Part shown: piece by piece, positions 7,582 through 17,590 of the stretch
Position numbering within the stretch: the first letter of the stretch is position 1
How the letters are laid out: the number at the start of each line of letters is the position of its first letter
NCBI GenBank assembly: GCA_024372495.1
Contig: CP099977.1
Span: 1,798,001 to 1,862,000 of the forward strand
Source of the DNA: Pseudarthrobacter sp. Fe7
GTDB lineage: Bacteria > Actinomycetota > Actinomycetes > Actinomycetales > Micrococcaceae
Direction of reading: 5' to 3'
DNA length: 64,000 nucleotides
Notes under the pieces: generated by a model
The model's database searches: none
Told to the model about the DNA's origin: nothing
The model's input: the letters and a program-made list of their open reading frames with translations, nothing else
Program-made: the position numbers and the translations under genes

Positions 7582-10500
7582 CAGTACTGCACCTCCTGCG
7601 AGCGGCGGCGCACCGTGGCCACCATGTCGCGCTGGTTTCCGGTGGGGCCGAGATAGTTGAAGGCGTAGGCCAGGCGGGCGTAGCCGCCGGCCAGGTGCGA
7701 GGGTTTCACCAGCAGCCTTGTCACCGAGTTGTGGATGCCGCCGCGGCGCCCCGTAGCCTCTGACTTGGGGACGTCGATGGTGCGTTCCTGGGCATGGTGG
7801 ACGTAGACCACGCCGGCTGGCATGCGGTGGCTGACAATCGCGCGGGCCACCAGGACCCCGTTCACGTTGGTGCATTCCACCCAGTCGTTGTCATGGACCT
7901 TGATCGCATCGGCGTCGGCCGGGCTCATCCAGACCGTGGGACCGCCCCGGGACAGCGAGAGCATCAGCAGGTTGTCCTGGTATTCGGAGTGGATGGACCA
8001 CTTGGAGTGCGGCGTCAGGTACCTGACGGTCACCTCCATGGCGCCATCGGAGCCGAGCCGCGGTTCGCCGAAGAGGCGGTGCATGTCCAGCGGCGGCCGG
8101 TAGATGGGCAGGCCCTCACCGATGTCCGTCATCCAGTCGTGGTCCAGGAAGAAATGCATCCTGCCGGTGAGGGTGTGGAAGGGCTTGAGCCGTTCGAGGT
8201 TGATGGTGAACGGCGCGTACCGCCGCCCGCCGGTCTCGGAACCGGACCATTCCGGGGAGGTGATCACCGGGACCGGACCGGCCTGGGTCTGGGCGAAGGT
8301 GATGAACTTTTCCTCCGAGCCCTCAGCCAGGTCCGCCAGCTTCATTCCTGTGCGGACCTCGAGGTCCTTGAAGCCCTGCACGGACAGGATGCCGTTGGTG
8401 GTGCCGGAGAACGCCAGGATCGCCTCCGCCATCTTCGCGTCAGTGTCCATCGCCGGGCGGCCGTCCGCCGCGCCGCCCAGCATCACCCCGTTGGCCTGGC
8501 TGAGCCGCGCCAGCGGTCCGGCCATCCTGTAGGTGACGTTCTTGACGGTGAAGCCCAGCCTGTCCGCCAGGGGCCCGACGGCGGCGAGCTTGTCCGCGAT
8601 GGCGGTGTAGTCCCGCTCCACCACGGAAAAGACGGGCATGTTCTGCCCGGGCACCGCCGGTATGTCTGGGTCCCGCCAGTCCCGGACCCGTCCGCCGGGC
8701 TGGGCGAGCCTGGCCCCGGGTGTCGTGCTGCAGCGGCACGCTGACAAGGTCCTTGCGGACGCCGAGGTGTGTCCTGGCCTGCCGGGAAAATTCCCGGGCC
8801 AGCAGGTGGAAGGTGTCAAAGTCCGTTTTGGTTTCCCACGGCGGGTCGATTGCGGGGCTGAACGCATGCACGAACGGGTGCATGTCCGTGGAGGAAAGGT
8901 CATGCTTTTCGTACCAGGTGGCCGCCGGGAACACGACGTCGGACAGCAGCGTGGTGGACGTCATCCGGAAGTCGGCGGAGACCAGCAGGTCCAGTTTTCC
9001 CTCCGGTGCCTCCTGGTGCCAGGCCACGTCCCGGGGCTTGAGTTCCTCGGCGCTGTCCCCGCCCAGGACGTTGCTGTGGGTTCCCAGCAGGTTGCGGAGG
9101 AAGTATTCGTTGCCCTTGGCTGAGGAGCCGAACAGGTTGGACCGCCACAGCACCAGGGTGCGCGGCCAGTTGGCCGGGGCGTCCACGTCCTCGATGGCAG
9201 GGTTGAGGGAGCGGTCCTTCAGCGACTGGGCGATGTAGGAGGGTGGGTCCGCAGCGGTCCCGGCGGCGACGGCGGCCTCCGCCTCATCCGCCACGTCCAG
9301 CGGATTGCGGTCGAACTGCGGGTAGAACGGCATCCAGCCCAGCCGGGCGGACTGGGCGATGGCGTCGGCCGTGTGCATGCCGTCCAGCTTCCCCGTGGAC
9401 AGGGGCGACTTGAGGGCGTCGGCGGAATAGCCGTCCTGCCGCCACTGGTCCGTGTGCATATACCAGTAGCTGGTGCCGGTCATGGTCCGCGGCGGCCGTG
9501 ACCAGTCCAGGGCGTTGGCCAGGGACACCCAGCCCGTGATTGGCCGGGTCTTTTCCTGGCCCACGTAATGGGCCCAGCCCCCGCCGTTGCGGCCCATGCA
9601 GCCGGTGAGCATCACCAGGGCCAGCACCGCCCGGTAGGTAGTGTCGCCGTGGAACCATTGGCAAATCCCTGCCCCCATGATGATCATGGAGCGGCCTTTT
9701 GACTGCTCGGCATTGCGGGCGAACTCGCGCGCCACCCGGATGCACGCCTGCGCCGGAACGCTGGTGATCTCCTCCTGCCAGGCCGGCGTGTAGGGGGTGG
9801 CGGCGTCGTCGTAGCCGGCCGCCCACTCGCCGGGCAGGCCGTCCCTGCCCACGCCGTACTGGGCAAGCATGAGGTCGAACACGGTGGTCACCAGGTGGCC
9901 GCCCACCTCCATCACCGGGACGCCCCGGCGCAGGATGCTGCCTTCGCCGCCTGCGTCCTCGAAACAGGGGAGTAGGATTTCCGCGTTCTCCCCGGACACT
10001 TCGCGGAGGGACAATGCCGGTTCGATCCCCTCAAGGTCCAGGTTCCATTTGCCTTCGCCGCTTGCCGAGTAGCGGAATCCCATGGATCCGTTGGGCACGG
10101 CGGCACGGCCCGCCGCCTTGTCGAACAGGACGGTGCGGAACGCAGCGTCCTCGGCCGCGGACTCACCCGGGACGTCAAGGGCGGTGAGGAACTTCGACGG
10201 CGTGAGGGCGCCGTCGTCGGTCTTCTCCAGCCTGACCAGGAAGGGCAGGTCCGTGTACTGCTTCACATAGTCGGTGAAGAAGGGCACCTGCCGGTCCACG
10301 AAGAATTCCTTCAGCATCACGTGGCCCATGGCCATGGCCAGCGCGGCGTCAGTTCCCGCCTGCGCCGGAAGCCATTCGTCAGCGAACTTGGTGTTGTCCG
10401 CATAGTCAGGGCTGACCGTGACCACCTTGGTGCCGCGGTACCGGACCTCGGTCATCCAGTGCGCATCGGGGGTGCGCGTCACCGGAACGTTGGAGCCCCA

Positions 10501-11292
10501 CATCATCAGGTACCGGGCATCCCACCAGTCCCCGGATTCGGGAACGTCGGTCTGGTCCCCGAAAACCTGGGGGCTGGCAACCGGAAGATCCGCGTACCAG
10601 TCGTAGAAGGACGTCATCACCCCGCCGATGAGCTGGATGAAGCGCGTCCCCACCGCATGGGAGACCATGGACATGGCCGGGATGGGCGAAAAGCCCGCAC
10701 AGCGGTCCGGACCGTACGTTTTGATGGTGTTCACGTGCGCTGCGGCGGCGATCTCGATGGCTTCCTGCCAGGACACACGCACCAGGCCGCCCTTGCCGCG
10801 GGCCTGCTGGTAGCGGCGCCGCTTGTCAGGGTCAGCGGCGATTTCGGCGAAGGCCAGCACCGGGTCCCCCAGCCTGGCTTTTGCTTCCCGGTACATCTCC
10901 ACCAGGACACCCCGGGCATAGGGGAAGCGCACCCGGGTGGGGGAGTAGGTGTACCAGGAAAAGGCTGCCCCGCGCGGGCAGCCTCTTGGTTCATATTCAG
11001 GGCTGTCAGCCCCAACGGACGGGTAGTCCGTCTGCTGCGACTCCCAGGTGATGATGCCGTCCTTGACGTACACCTTCCAGGAGCACGAGCCGGTGCAGTT
11101 CACCCCGTGCGTGGAACGGACCACCTTGTCGTGGCTCCAGCGGTCGCGGTAAAAGATGTCACCCTTGCGGCCGCCTTCCCGGAACACCGCCCTGCCGTCA
11201 TCTGTCTGGTCCCACCTCGTGAAGAATCGGCCCAGCTTCAACATTGCTTCTGATGCGGGTCCATCTAACCCCGCATGGGGTCCGGCAGCCAT
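7581..11292 (-). CDS. narG: Respiratory nitrate reductase alpha subunit (molybdopterin)
   Basis: The catalytic subunit, reducing nitrate to nitrite at a bis-MGD molybdenum centre. The N-terminal HGVNCTGSCSWK plus the later GCPRGAAFSWY provides the His/Cys ligands of the FS0 [4Fe-4S] cluster. YPSVGADSPEYEPRGCPRG and the DHDW-containing C-terminal domain are typical of NarG. About 1,236 residues, the normal size. The frame breaks at 8706-8712: GAGCCTG on the plus strand should be GAGCTG. Repair joins LQHDTRGQ to LAQPGGRVRDW. The first ATG (11292) is given; an ATG at 11244 (MLKLGRFFTRWD) is also possible. No TAT signal is visible, consistent with the cytoplasmic Nar type. Confidence 0.95.
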
Positions 11293-11337
11293 GCCCCCAA
11301 GCTAGGCGGGCGCTTAAAAGGCGGGATAGGGCACAAA

Positions 11338-11353
11338 GGCCCTGTTCAGGGCC
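11338..11353. promoter_or_regulatory. Palindrome in the narG / SDR divergent region
   Basis: GGCCCTG-TT-CAGGGCC, perfect 7-bp arms, in the 104-bp gap between the divergent narG (start 11292) and the NAD(P)-binding protein (start 11397). It could be an operator for either gene or a leader hairpin. It does not match the TTGAT-N4-ATCAA Fnr/Crp-type consensus. Function unknown. Confidence 0.35.
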
Positions 11354-11396
11354 ATATGGCTTCTCCATGCAGGTGCCGGGCGGGCAGAATGGGTTC

Positions 11397-12053
11397 ATGA
11401 CAAGCATCGCCATCATTGGCGGCCACGGAAAAGTGGCCCTCCTCCTGTCCGCACTCCTCACCGGCGAGGGCCACTCCGTCACCTCGTTCATCCGCAACCC
11501 GGACCACGCGGGTGACGTCACCGGCACCGGCGCCACGCCGCTGGTCCTGGACGTGGAAAATTCGACGACGGCGGCCATCGCCGATGCCCTCGCCGGGCAT
11601 GACGCCGTGGTCTGGTCCGCCGGCGCGGGCGGCGGCAGTCCCGAGCGCACCTACGCGGTGGACCGGGACGCCGCCATCCGCTCCATGGACGCTGCTGCCC
11701 AGGCCGGCGTGCACCGGTACATCATGGTGTCCTACTTTGGCGCCGGCAAGGACCACGGGGTGCCGGCGGACAACAGCTTCTTTGCCTACGCCGAGGCCAA
11801 GGCGGCGGCGGACGAGTACCTGCGCGGCACCGGGCTGGCGTGGACCATCCTTGGCCCCGGCGCACTGACGGACAAACCCGGAACGGGACGGATCGACGTC
11901 GACCCCTCGCCCGAAGGGGCCCGGGACACTTCCCGGGCCAACACGGCCATCGTGGCAGCAGCCGTGCTGGACCTGCCCCAGACCGCCGGCCGGACCATCG
12001 AATTCCGCGACGGTACCCTCCCGGTGGCGGCGGCCCTGGAACCGCGCGCGTAG
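11397..12053 (+). CDS. NAD(P)-binding atypical SDR protein
   Basis: A 218-residue NAD(P)H-binding protein of the atypical SDR type. It opens with the Rossmann glycine motif IAIIGGHGKVA (residues 4-14), has a strand/helix pattern with YIMVSYFGAG in the catalytic area, and ends with a short hydrophobic segment. Members are often called sugar epimerase- or NmrA-like; no substrate can be assigned. The ATG at 11397 is preferred because it directly precedes the nucleotide-binding strand. It starts 104 bp from divergent narG and ends 18 bp before the antiporter gene, so those two plus-strand genes may be cotranscribed. Confidence 0.83.
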   Translation: MTSIAIIGGHGKVALLLSALLTGEGHSVTSFIRNPDHAGDVTGTGATPLVLDVENSTTAAIADALAGHDAVVWSAGAGGGSPERTYAVDRDAAIRSMDAAAQAGVHRYIMVSYFGAGKDHGVPADNSFFAYAEAKAAADEYLRGTGLAWTILGPGALTDKPGTGRIDVDPSPEGARDTSRANTAIVAAAVLDLPQTAGRTIEFRDGTLPVAAALEPRA

Positions 12054-12071
12054 CCGGCGGGGAAGAGGCTT

Positions 12072-13643
12072 ATGGATCAGCTCGCGCTTATTATCGGACT
12101 GCTGCTGGCCACCGTGGTGGCTGTGGGCCTGGGGGACAGGCTGCGGCTGCCGTACCCGGTCCTGATGCTGCTCCTGGCGGTGGCCCTGACGTTCATCCCG
12201 GGCTTCCCCGACCTTGAAATTGAACCCGAGCTGATCCTGCCGATCTTCCTGCCGCCGCTGCTGTTCGCCACCGCCCAGCGCAGTTCGTGGGCGGTGTTCC
12301 GCGTCCGGTGGCGGACGCTGATCATGCTGGCCGTCGCGCTGGTGGTGATCAGCACGGCCGTGGTGGCCGGCGCGGCCTGGCTGATGATTCCCGGCATCGG
12401 TGTTCCCGCGGCCATCGCCCTCGGCGCCATGGTGGCGCCACCCGATCCCGTGGCCGTGGAATCGGTGGCGGGCCGCGTGCATATGCCCCGCCGCCTGATC
12501 ACGGTCCTCCAAAGCGAGGGGCTGTTCAACGACGCGGCGGCCATCGTCATTTTCCAGGCGGCCGTGGCCGCCGCCGTTGGCGGCACCAGGGTGCAGGCCG
12601 ACGTCGTCCTGCAGTTCCTGATGGGCGCGGCGCTTGCCGTCGTGGTGGGCATCGCCATGGGCTGGCTGATCGCGCTGGTCACCCGGCTGGTCACCTCCAT
12701 GGTGGCCCGGAGCGCGGTGACCCTGGTGGTGCCCTTCGCCGCCTACATCCTGGCCGAGGAGGTGCACGCGTCCGGTGTCATTGCCGTGGTGGTCACTGCC
12801 CTTGAGATGCAGCGCCATGCCCGCCCCCAGGACGCTGCCGAACGCGTCACCCGGAATGCCTTCTGGGACGTGGTGGAATTGCTGGTCACCGGGCTGGCCT
12901 TCGGCCTGGTGGGCCTGGAAATCCGCCATGTGGTCCGCGATGAGGGGACGGAGATCTTCGGCATGATCGGGGTTTCCATTGTGGTGTGCGTCCTGGTCTT
13001 CGCAGTCCGGTTCCTGTGGCTGGCTGTCCTGGCACTGGGTGCCCGGCAAAGGAAGAACCTCCTGCAGCCCACCTCTTTCAAGGAGGTCCTCATCCTGACG
13101 TGGTGCGGCATGCGCGGCCTGGCCACCCTGGCATTGGCCTTGGCGCTGCCGCTGACCCTGGCAGACGGGACGCCGTTCCCCGGCCGGGACTACCTGCTGG
13201 TCATTGCCTGCGCGGTGCTGCTGGCCACGCTGGTCCTTCCCGGCTTGACGCTGCCGTGGCTGATGCGGGTCCTGAAGGCCACTGAGGATGGAACGGCGGA
13301 ACGCGACGCCGTCCGGCTGCTGGCCACGCGCGCCCAGGCAGCGGCCGTCGCAGCCCTGAAGCAGCACGACCTCATGACGGACCTGCCGCCGGAGAAGGTG
13401 GCGCTGGTCCGGGACCGGATGAGGCGCCTGCACGCGGAACTGACCGACGGCAGCCTGCGGAACGAGCCGTTGGCGGAAAAACGCCAGCGCGGACGTGAAT
13501 TGGCCATTGCCGTCCAGACCATCGCCCTGGATGCCGCCCGGCAGGAAGTGGTGGCCGCGCGGAACGAACCGGACATGGACCCCGAGGTGGCGGACCGGGT
13601 GCTCCGGCAGTTGGACCTGCGCACCATGGTCATGCCGGAGTAG
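12072..13643 (+). CDS. Monovalent cation:proton antiporter, CPA1 family
   Basis: A 523-residue CPA1-family Na+(K+)/H+ antiporter. Ten to twelve membrane segments occupy residues 1-410. The family signature around residues 123-160 is clear: APPDPVAVESVAGRV and LQSEGLFNDAAAIVIF, containing the ND pair expected in electroneutral CPA1 transporters. Residues about 415-523 form a hydrophilic, helical cytoplasmic tail. Such proteins keep internal pH and sodium balance. The 3' end overlaps the ROK gene on the other strand by 14 bp. The gene is intact. Confidence 0.92.
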   Translation: MDQLALIIGLLLATVVAVGLGDRLRLPYPVLMLLLAVALTFIPGFPDLEIEPELILPIFLPPLLFATAQRSSWAVFRVRWRTLIMLAVALVVISTAVVAGAAWLMIPGIGVPAAIALGAMVAPPDPVAVESVAGRVHMPRRLITVLQSEGLFNDAAAIVIFQAAVAAAVGGTRVQADVVLQFLMGAALAVVVGIAMGWLIALVTRLVTSMVARSAVTLVVPFAAYILAEEVHASGVIAVVVTALEMQRHARPQDAAERVTRNAFWDVVELLVTGLAFGLVGLEIRHVVRDEGTEIFGMIGVSIVVCVLVFAVRFLWLAVLALGARQRKNLLQPTSFKEVLILTWCGMRGLATLALALALPLTLADGTPFPGRDYLLVIACAVLLATLVLPGLTLPWLMRVLKATEDGTAERDAVRLLATRAQAAAVAALKQHDLMTDLPPEKVALVRDRMRRLHAELTDGSLRNEPLAEKRQRGRELAIAVQTIALDAARQEVVAARNEPDMDPEVADRVLRQLDLRTMVMPE

Positions 13644-14841
13644 CCGGCACAGCCAGTGCAAGGTCCAGTGAGTTCCGCTCCACGTAGTCCAGGGCGCAGC
13701 GCACTGCCCCAACTGTCACGATGGAGTCGCCCAGCGGCGATACCGCAAGGCGTGCGGGGGTGGCGGTGAACGCCGCCAGGCGCTTGCTGATGGGTGCGAG
13801 GAGCACGTGTGCGGAGTCGGCTACGCCGCCGCCGATCACCACCAGTTCCGGGTTGAGCATGGTGGCCACAGTGCCCACCACCCGCGCCATCCTGTCCGCC
13901 AGCCGTTCCATGATGCCCAGCGCCACGGCATCGCCCTGGGCTGCGGCGGCGAAAACCTGTCCTGCCTCAACCTTCCCGGGCTGGAAGGCACGGAGGGCAG
14001 TGGGGATGGAAGTGGCCAACGCTTCGGCGGCCCAGGTGCGGGCCAGGTGGGCGATGCCGTACGTATCGCCAACGCCCTCCACTAAGTCCAAATAAGCAAG
14101 CTCCCCGGCGCTGCCGCGGGTGCCATGCACCAGGCGGCCGCCCTCAACGATGCCCGAGCCCAGCCGCTCGCTGGCCAGGATCACCACCACGTCGTCGATG
14201 CCGGCGGCCGCCCCCTTCCACCGGTCACCGAGGGCTGCGAGGTTGGCGTCGTTTTCGAGCAGCACCGTCCATCCCCGGGCCTGCATGAGCGCCGGCCGCA
14301 GCCCGAGGTCGAACAGGCCCCAGAATTCCTGGGTGGCAACCACCTCCCCATGCCGGTCCACTGGCGCGGCGACTCCGGCGCAGACGGCCAGTACCTGCCT
14401 GGCTTCGGCTCCCGCAGAGTCCAGTGCATCGCCGGCCACGCCGTCAATGAAGGCAATGCGTTCCCGGGACCCGAGGTCCGCCGCCTGGAAGGGGCTGCTT
14501 GACCGGCCCAGGGTCTTGCCCCGGAGGTCCGAAACCACCACGGTGACCTTGGAGTAGCCGATATCCATCCCCAGGACCACGCCTGCCCGCTCGTTGAGCT
14601 CGAACCGGCGCGCGGGCCGGCCCTTCCGGTAGCCGCCAAACTCGCGCTGGTTTTCCAGCTCAAGGATCCAGCCGCGCCGGACCAGGTCCTCGCAGACGGC
14701 GATGGTGGTGGCACGGGTCAGGCCCGTTGCCGCCATGACATCCGTGACCGTCACAGCCGCCGACGCGCGCATGAACTCGAGGACGGCGCCGGCGCTGACC
14801 CTCCGCAACAACTCGGGAGTGGCCACAACCAGTTCAGGCAT
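13630..14841 (-). CDS. ROK-family transcriptional regulator
   Basis: A 403-residue ROK-family protein with an N-terminal winged helix (residues about 10-75; VTDVMAATGLTRATTIAVCE reads as a helix-turn-helix) and a C-terminal sugar-kinase-like fold. The phosphate-binding strand VVLGMDIGYSKVTVVVSDL and ENDANLAALGD are typical. The usual zinc motif CxCGxxGCxE after the GxxGE stretch is absent: the protein reads GTRGSAGELAYLDLVEG and goes on without the cysteines. It is divergent from the alpha-glucosidase gene across a 95-bp AT-rich region with an inverted repeat, so it probably controls that gene in response to a sugar. The ATG at 14841 is preferred over upstream starts, which lie inside the promoter region. 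Confidence 0.88.
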   Translation of the reverse strand: MPELVVATPELLRRVSAGAVLEFMRASAAVTVTDVMAATGLTRATTIAVCEDLVRRGWILELENQREFGGYRKGRPARRFELNERAGVVLGMDIGYSKVTVVVSDLRGKTLGRSSSPFQAADLGSRERIAFIDGVAGDALDSAGAEARQVLAVCAGVAAPVDRHGEVVATQEFWGLFDLGLRPALMQARGWTVLLENDANLAALGDRWKGAAAGIDDVVVILASERLGSGIVEGGRLVHGTRGSAGELAYLDLVEGVGDTYGIAHLARTWAAEALATSIPTALRAFQPGKVEAGQVFAAAAQGDAVALGIMERLADRMARVVGTVATMLNPELVVIGGGVADSAHVLLAPISKRLAAFTATPARLAVSPLGDSIVTVGAVRCALDYVERNSLDLALAVPATPA

Positions 14842-14877
14842 GCTGTTGACCTTCCTGTGCAAATCACCAGATAATAC

Positions 14878-14901
14878 TTGAGGAAGTAAATTTAGACTCA
14901 A
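14878..14901. promoter_or_regulatory. Inverted repeat in ROK / alpha-glucosidase promoter region
   Basis: TTGAG-N14-CTCAA with a palindromic TAAATTTA in the centre, in a conspicuously AT-rich 95-bp divergent gap inside an otherwise GC-rich region. It is a good candidate operator for the ROK regulator. The arms are short, so this is an inference from position and symmetry. Confidence 0.45.
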
Positions 14902-14936
14902 TATAAATATACCGCTCTCAAGAAAAGGGTCAGTCC

Positions 14937-16649
14937 TTGTCCACCACTGCCACGCTGGCAACCCTGTCCGACTCTGACCGTCTGGCCGACCCCAACTGGT
15001 GGCGCCAGGCCTCCGTCTACCAGATCTATCCGCGCAGCTTCGCTGACTCCAACGGCGACGGCATCGGCGACCTCAAGGGCATCACCGCCAAGGTCCCGTA
15101 CCTGGAGACGCTGGGAATCGATGCCGTCTGGCTTAGCCCCTTCTACCCGTCCGCGCTCGCCGACGGCGGCTACGACGTGGACGACTACCGCGACGTGGAT
15201 CCCAAGCTGGGCACGCTGGCCGACTTTGATCAGATGGCCAAGGCCCTGCACGACGCCGGCATCAAGCTCATCGCGGACATCGTCCCCAACCACTCCTCCG
15301 ACCGGCACGAGTGGTTCCGGGAGGCGCTGGCCGCACCCAAGGGCTCCCCGGCCCGGGACCGCTACATTTTCCGCGACGGCAAAGGACCCAACGGTGAGTT
15401 TCCGCCGTCGGACTGGGACTCGGTGTTTGGCGGACCGGCCTGGGAACGCATTACCGAACCCGACGGCACTCCCGGCCAGTGGTACATGCACATCTTCGCC
15501 AAGGAGCAGCCGGACCTTAACTGGTCCAACCGGGAAATCCGGGACGACTTCCTCAAGACACTGCGCTTTTGGTCCGACCGTGGCGTGGACGGGTTCCGCG
15601 TTGACGTGGCACACGCCCTGACCAAGGACCTCACCGAGCCGCTGCTCTCCAAGCTGGAACTGAGCGCCGCCAACACCGGCGTGGATGGATTCGACGACGG
15701 CACGCACCCCTTCTGGGACCGCGACGAAGTGCACGAGATCTATGCCGAATGGCGCGAGGTGTTCAACGAGTACAACCCGCCGCGCACCGCCGTCGCCGAA
15801 GCTTGGGTCCACGCCACCCGGCGTGCCCGCTACGCGAGCCCCCAGGGCCTGGGCCAGGCGTTCAACTTCGACCTGCTGCAGGCTGATTTCGACGCCGCCG
15901 AATACAAGGAGATCATCACCCGCAACCTTGCCGAGGCCGCAGCCACCGGCGCCTCGTCCACCTGGGTGTTCTCCAACCACGACGTAGTGCGGCACGCAAC
16001 CCGTTACGGCCTGCCGCAGGTGGCCAAGGCGAAGGCCGGCGCCAAGGGCCAGGACGGCAAGGACTGGCTGCTCGCCGGCGGACCCAAGGACCAGTTGGAC
16101 GTAGACCTCGGTGAACGCCGCGCCCGCGCCGCCACGTTGCTGATGCTGGCGGTTCCCGGATCCGCGTACCTCTACCAGGGCGAGGAACTGGGCCTGCAGG
16201 AAGTGGCCGAGATTCCCGAATCGGAAAGGCAGGACCCGTCCTTCTTCCGCAACAAGGGAGTGGAAGTCGGCCGTGACGGCTGCCGCGTCCCGCTGCCGTG
16301 GAAGGTGGAAGGCACCTCCTTCGGATTCGGCGACGGCGGGTCCCACCTGCCGCAGCCGGCCTGGTTCAGCAAGTACGCCGTCGAGGCCCAGGACGGAACC
16401 GAAGGGTCCACCCTTGAGCTGTACCGCAAGGCCCTGAAGCTGCGGCGCGAACTGCTGACAGGCGAGGAACTCGAATGGGTGGCGAACGGCAACGCGGACG
16501 TGCTGCACTTCAAGCGCCCCAACGGCTGGCAGTCCGTGAGCAACTTCGGGAACACCGCCGTCGACCTTCCGGCCGGCACGGTCCTGGTCAGCAGCAGCCC
16601 GCTGGAGGACGGCAAACTGCCGGCCAACACCACCGCGTGGCTGCGCTGA
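14937..16649 (+). CDS. GH13 alpha-glucosidase (oligo-1,6-glucosidase type)
   Basis: A 570-residue glycoside hydrolase family 13 enzyme that cleaves short alpha-glucosides (maltose, isomaltose, sucrose or trehalose-type substrates) in the cytoplasm. The four GH13 regions are visible: DIVPNHSSDRHEW (I), GFRVDVAHAL with the nucleophile Asp (II), VAEAWV with the acid/base Glu (III) and VFSNHDVVRH with the third Asp (IV). There is no signal peptide. The start is TTG at 14937 behind an AAAAGGG ribosome-binding site. The stop overlaps the start of the aldo-keto reductase gene (TGATG), so the pair is one operon, probably under the divergent ROK regulator. Confidence 0.93.
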   Translation: MSTTATLATLSDSDRLADPNWWRQASVYQIYPRSFADSNGDGIGDLKGITAKVPYLETLGIDAVWLSPFYPSALADGGYDVDDYRDVDPKLGTLADFDQMAKALHDAGIKLIADIVPNHSSDRHEWFREALAAPKGSPARDRYIFRDGKGPNGEFPPSDWDSVFGGPAWERITEPDGTPGQWYMHIFAKEQPDLNWSNREIRDDFLKTLRFWSDRGVDGFRVDVAHALTKDLTEPLLSKLELSAANTGVDGFDDGTHPFWDRDEVHEIYAEWREVFNEYNPPRTAVAEAWVHATRRARYASPQGLGQAFNFDLLQADFDAAEYKEIITRNLAEAAATGASSTWVFSNHDVVRHATRYGLPQVAKAKAGAKGQDGKDWLLAGGPKDQLDVDLGERRARAATLLMLAVPGSAYLYQGEELGLQEVAEIPESERQDPSFFRNKGVEVGRDGCRVPLPWKVEGTSFGFGDGGSHLPQPAWFSKYAVEAQDGTEGSTLELYRKALKLRRELLTGEELEWVANGNADVLHFKRPNGWQSVSNFGNTAVDLPAGTVLVSSSPLEDGKLPANTTAWLR

Positions 16650-17590
16650 TGCAGGAACTCATCTACGGGTGCATGGGGCTGGGCGGCAGCTGGTCTGACG
16701 AGCCGCATGAAGCCAAGCATGTGGACCAGGCGGCGGCTGCCGTCCAGGCCGCCCTGGACGCGGGCATCACGTTGTTCGACCATGCGGACATCTACCGCAG
16801 CGGCAAGTCCGAGACGGTGTTCGGCGAAGTGCTGGCCGCCACTCCGGGCCTGCGGGAACGCATCCGGCTCCAGACCAAGTGCGGTATCCGGCTGAACGAG
16901 CGCGGCCTGCAGACCCACTACGACCTCAGCCGGGACGCCATCCTGGAGCGGGTCAACGGGAGCCTCGAACGGCTGCGGACCGACTACGTGGACATCCTCC
17001 TGCTGCACCGCCCGGACCCCCTGGCGGACCCGGCGGAGGTGGCATCCGCCGTCGGGCAGCTCATGGCCGAAGGCAAGGTGCGGCAACTGGGCGTGTCGAA
17101 CATGTCGGCGGCCCAGATCGAAGTGCTGCAGGACCAGCTGGAAACACCCGTGGTGGCCAACCAGGCGGAAATGAGCCTGCTCAAGCGGGCGTGGCTGGAA
17201 AGCCAGGTCCTGGTCAACCACCCGGAGCACCTGGACTACAGCTTCCCGCACGGCACCGTGGAGTACTGCACCCGCAACAACATCACGCTGCAGGCCTACG
17301 GTTCCCTGGCCCGAGGTGCCTACACCGGCGCCGAACCGGAGAGCCCCACCTCAGCGGAGGCGGCAACCGCCGAACTGGTGGCAGAGCTTGCCCACCAGTA
17401 CGGCACCTCGGGTGAAGCCGTCCTGCTCGGCTGGCTGATGAAGCACCCGGCCGGAATCGCGGCGGTGATCGGGACCGCCAATCCGGGCCGGATCCGGGCG
17501 TGTGCCGACGCCGCCAGGGTTGCCCAGGCCCTGACCCGCGAAGACTGGTACCGGCTCTGGGTGACGGCACGCGGCAGCAACATCCCGTGA
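16649..17590 (+). CDS. Aldo/keto reductase
   Basis: A 313-residue NADPH-dependent aldo/keto reductase. All four catalytic positions are visible: Asp in LFDHAD, Tyr in ADIYRSG, Lys in LQTKCG and His in LLHRPD. The order, spacing and the late segment GTANPGRI (cofactor phosphate binding) match the YdhF-like branch of the family. It is translationally coupled to the alpha-glucosidase (TGATG at 16647-16651), suggesting it reduces a sugar or sugar-derived carbonyl, but the substrate is unknown. A very large hairpin follows the stop directly. Confidence 0.9.
   Translation: MQELIYGCMGLGGSWSDEPHEAKHVDQAAAAVQAALDAGITLFDHADIYRSGKSETVFGEVLAATPGLRERIRLQTKCGIRLNERGLQTHYDLSRDAILERVNGSLERLRTDYVDILLLHRPDPLADPAEVASAVGQLMAEGKVRQLGVSNMSAAQIEVLQDQLETPVVANQAEMSLLKRAWLESQVLVNHPEHLDYSFPHGTVEYCTRNNITLQAYGSLARGAYTGAEPESPTSAEAATAELVAELAHQYGTSGEAVLLGWLMKHPAGIAAVIGTANPGRIRACADAARVAQALTREDWYRLWVTARGSNIP

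Noticed and set aside
5254..7875. A single 873-residue NarH-NarJ fusion protein
   Set aside because: The fusion arises only from the extra base in narH at 6150. With the site repaired, narH ends normally at 5886 and narJ has its own start.
11346..13712. 788-codon antisense frame opposite the SDR and antiporter genes
   Set aside because: Gln/His/Gly-rich low-complexity translation typical of the reverse frame of GC-rich membrane-protein genes; the plus-strand genes have clear motifs.
14898..16508. 536-codon antisense frame opposite the alpha-glucosidase
   Set aside because: The plus-strand protein has all GH13 catalytic regions; the antisense product has no recognisable features.
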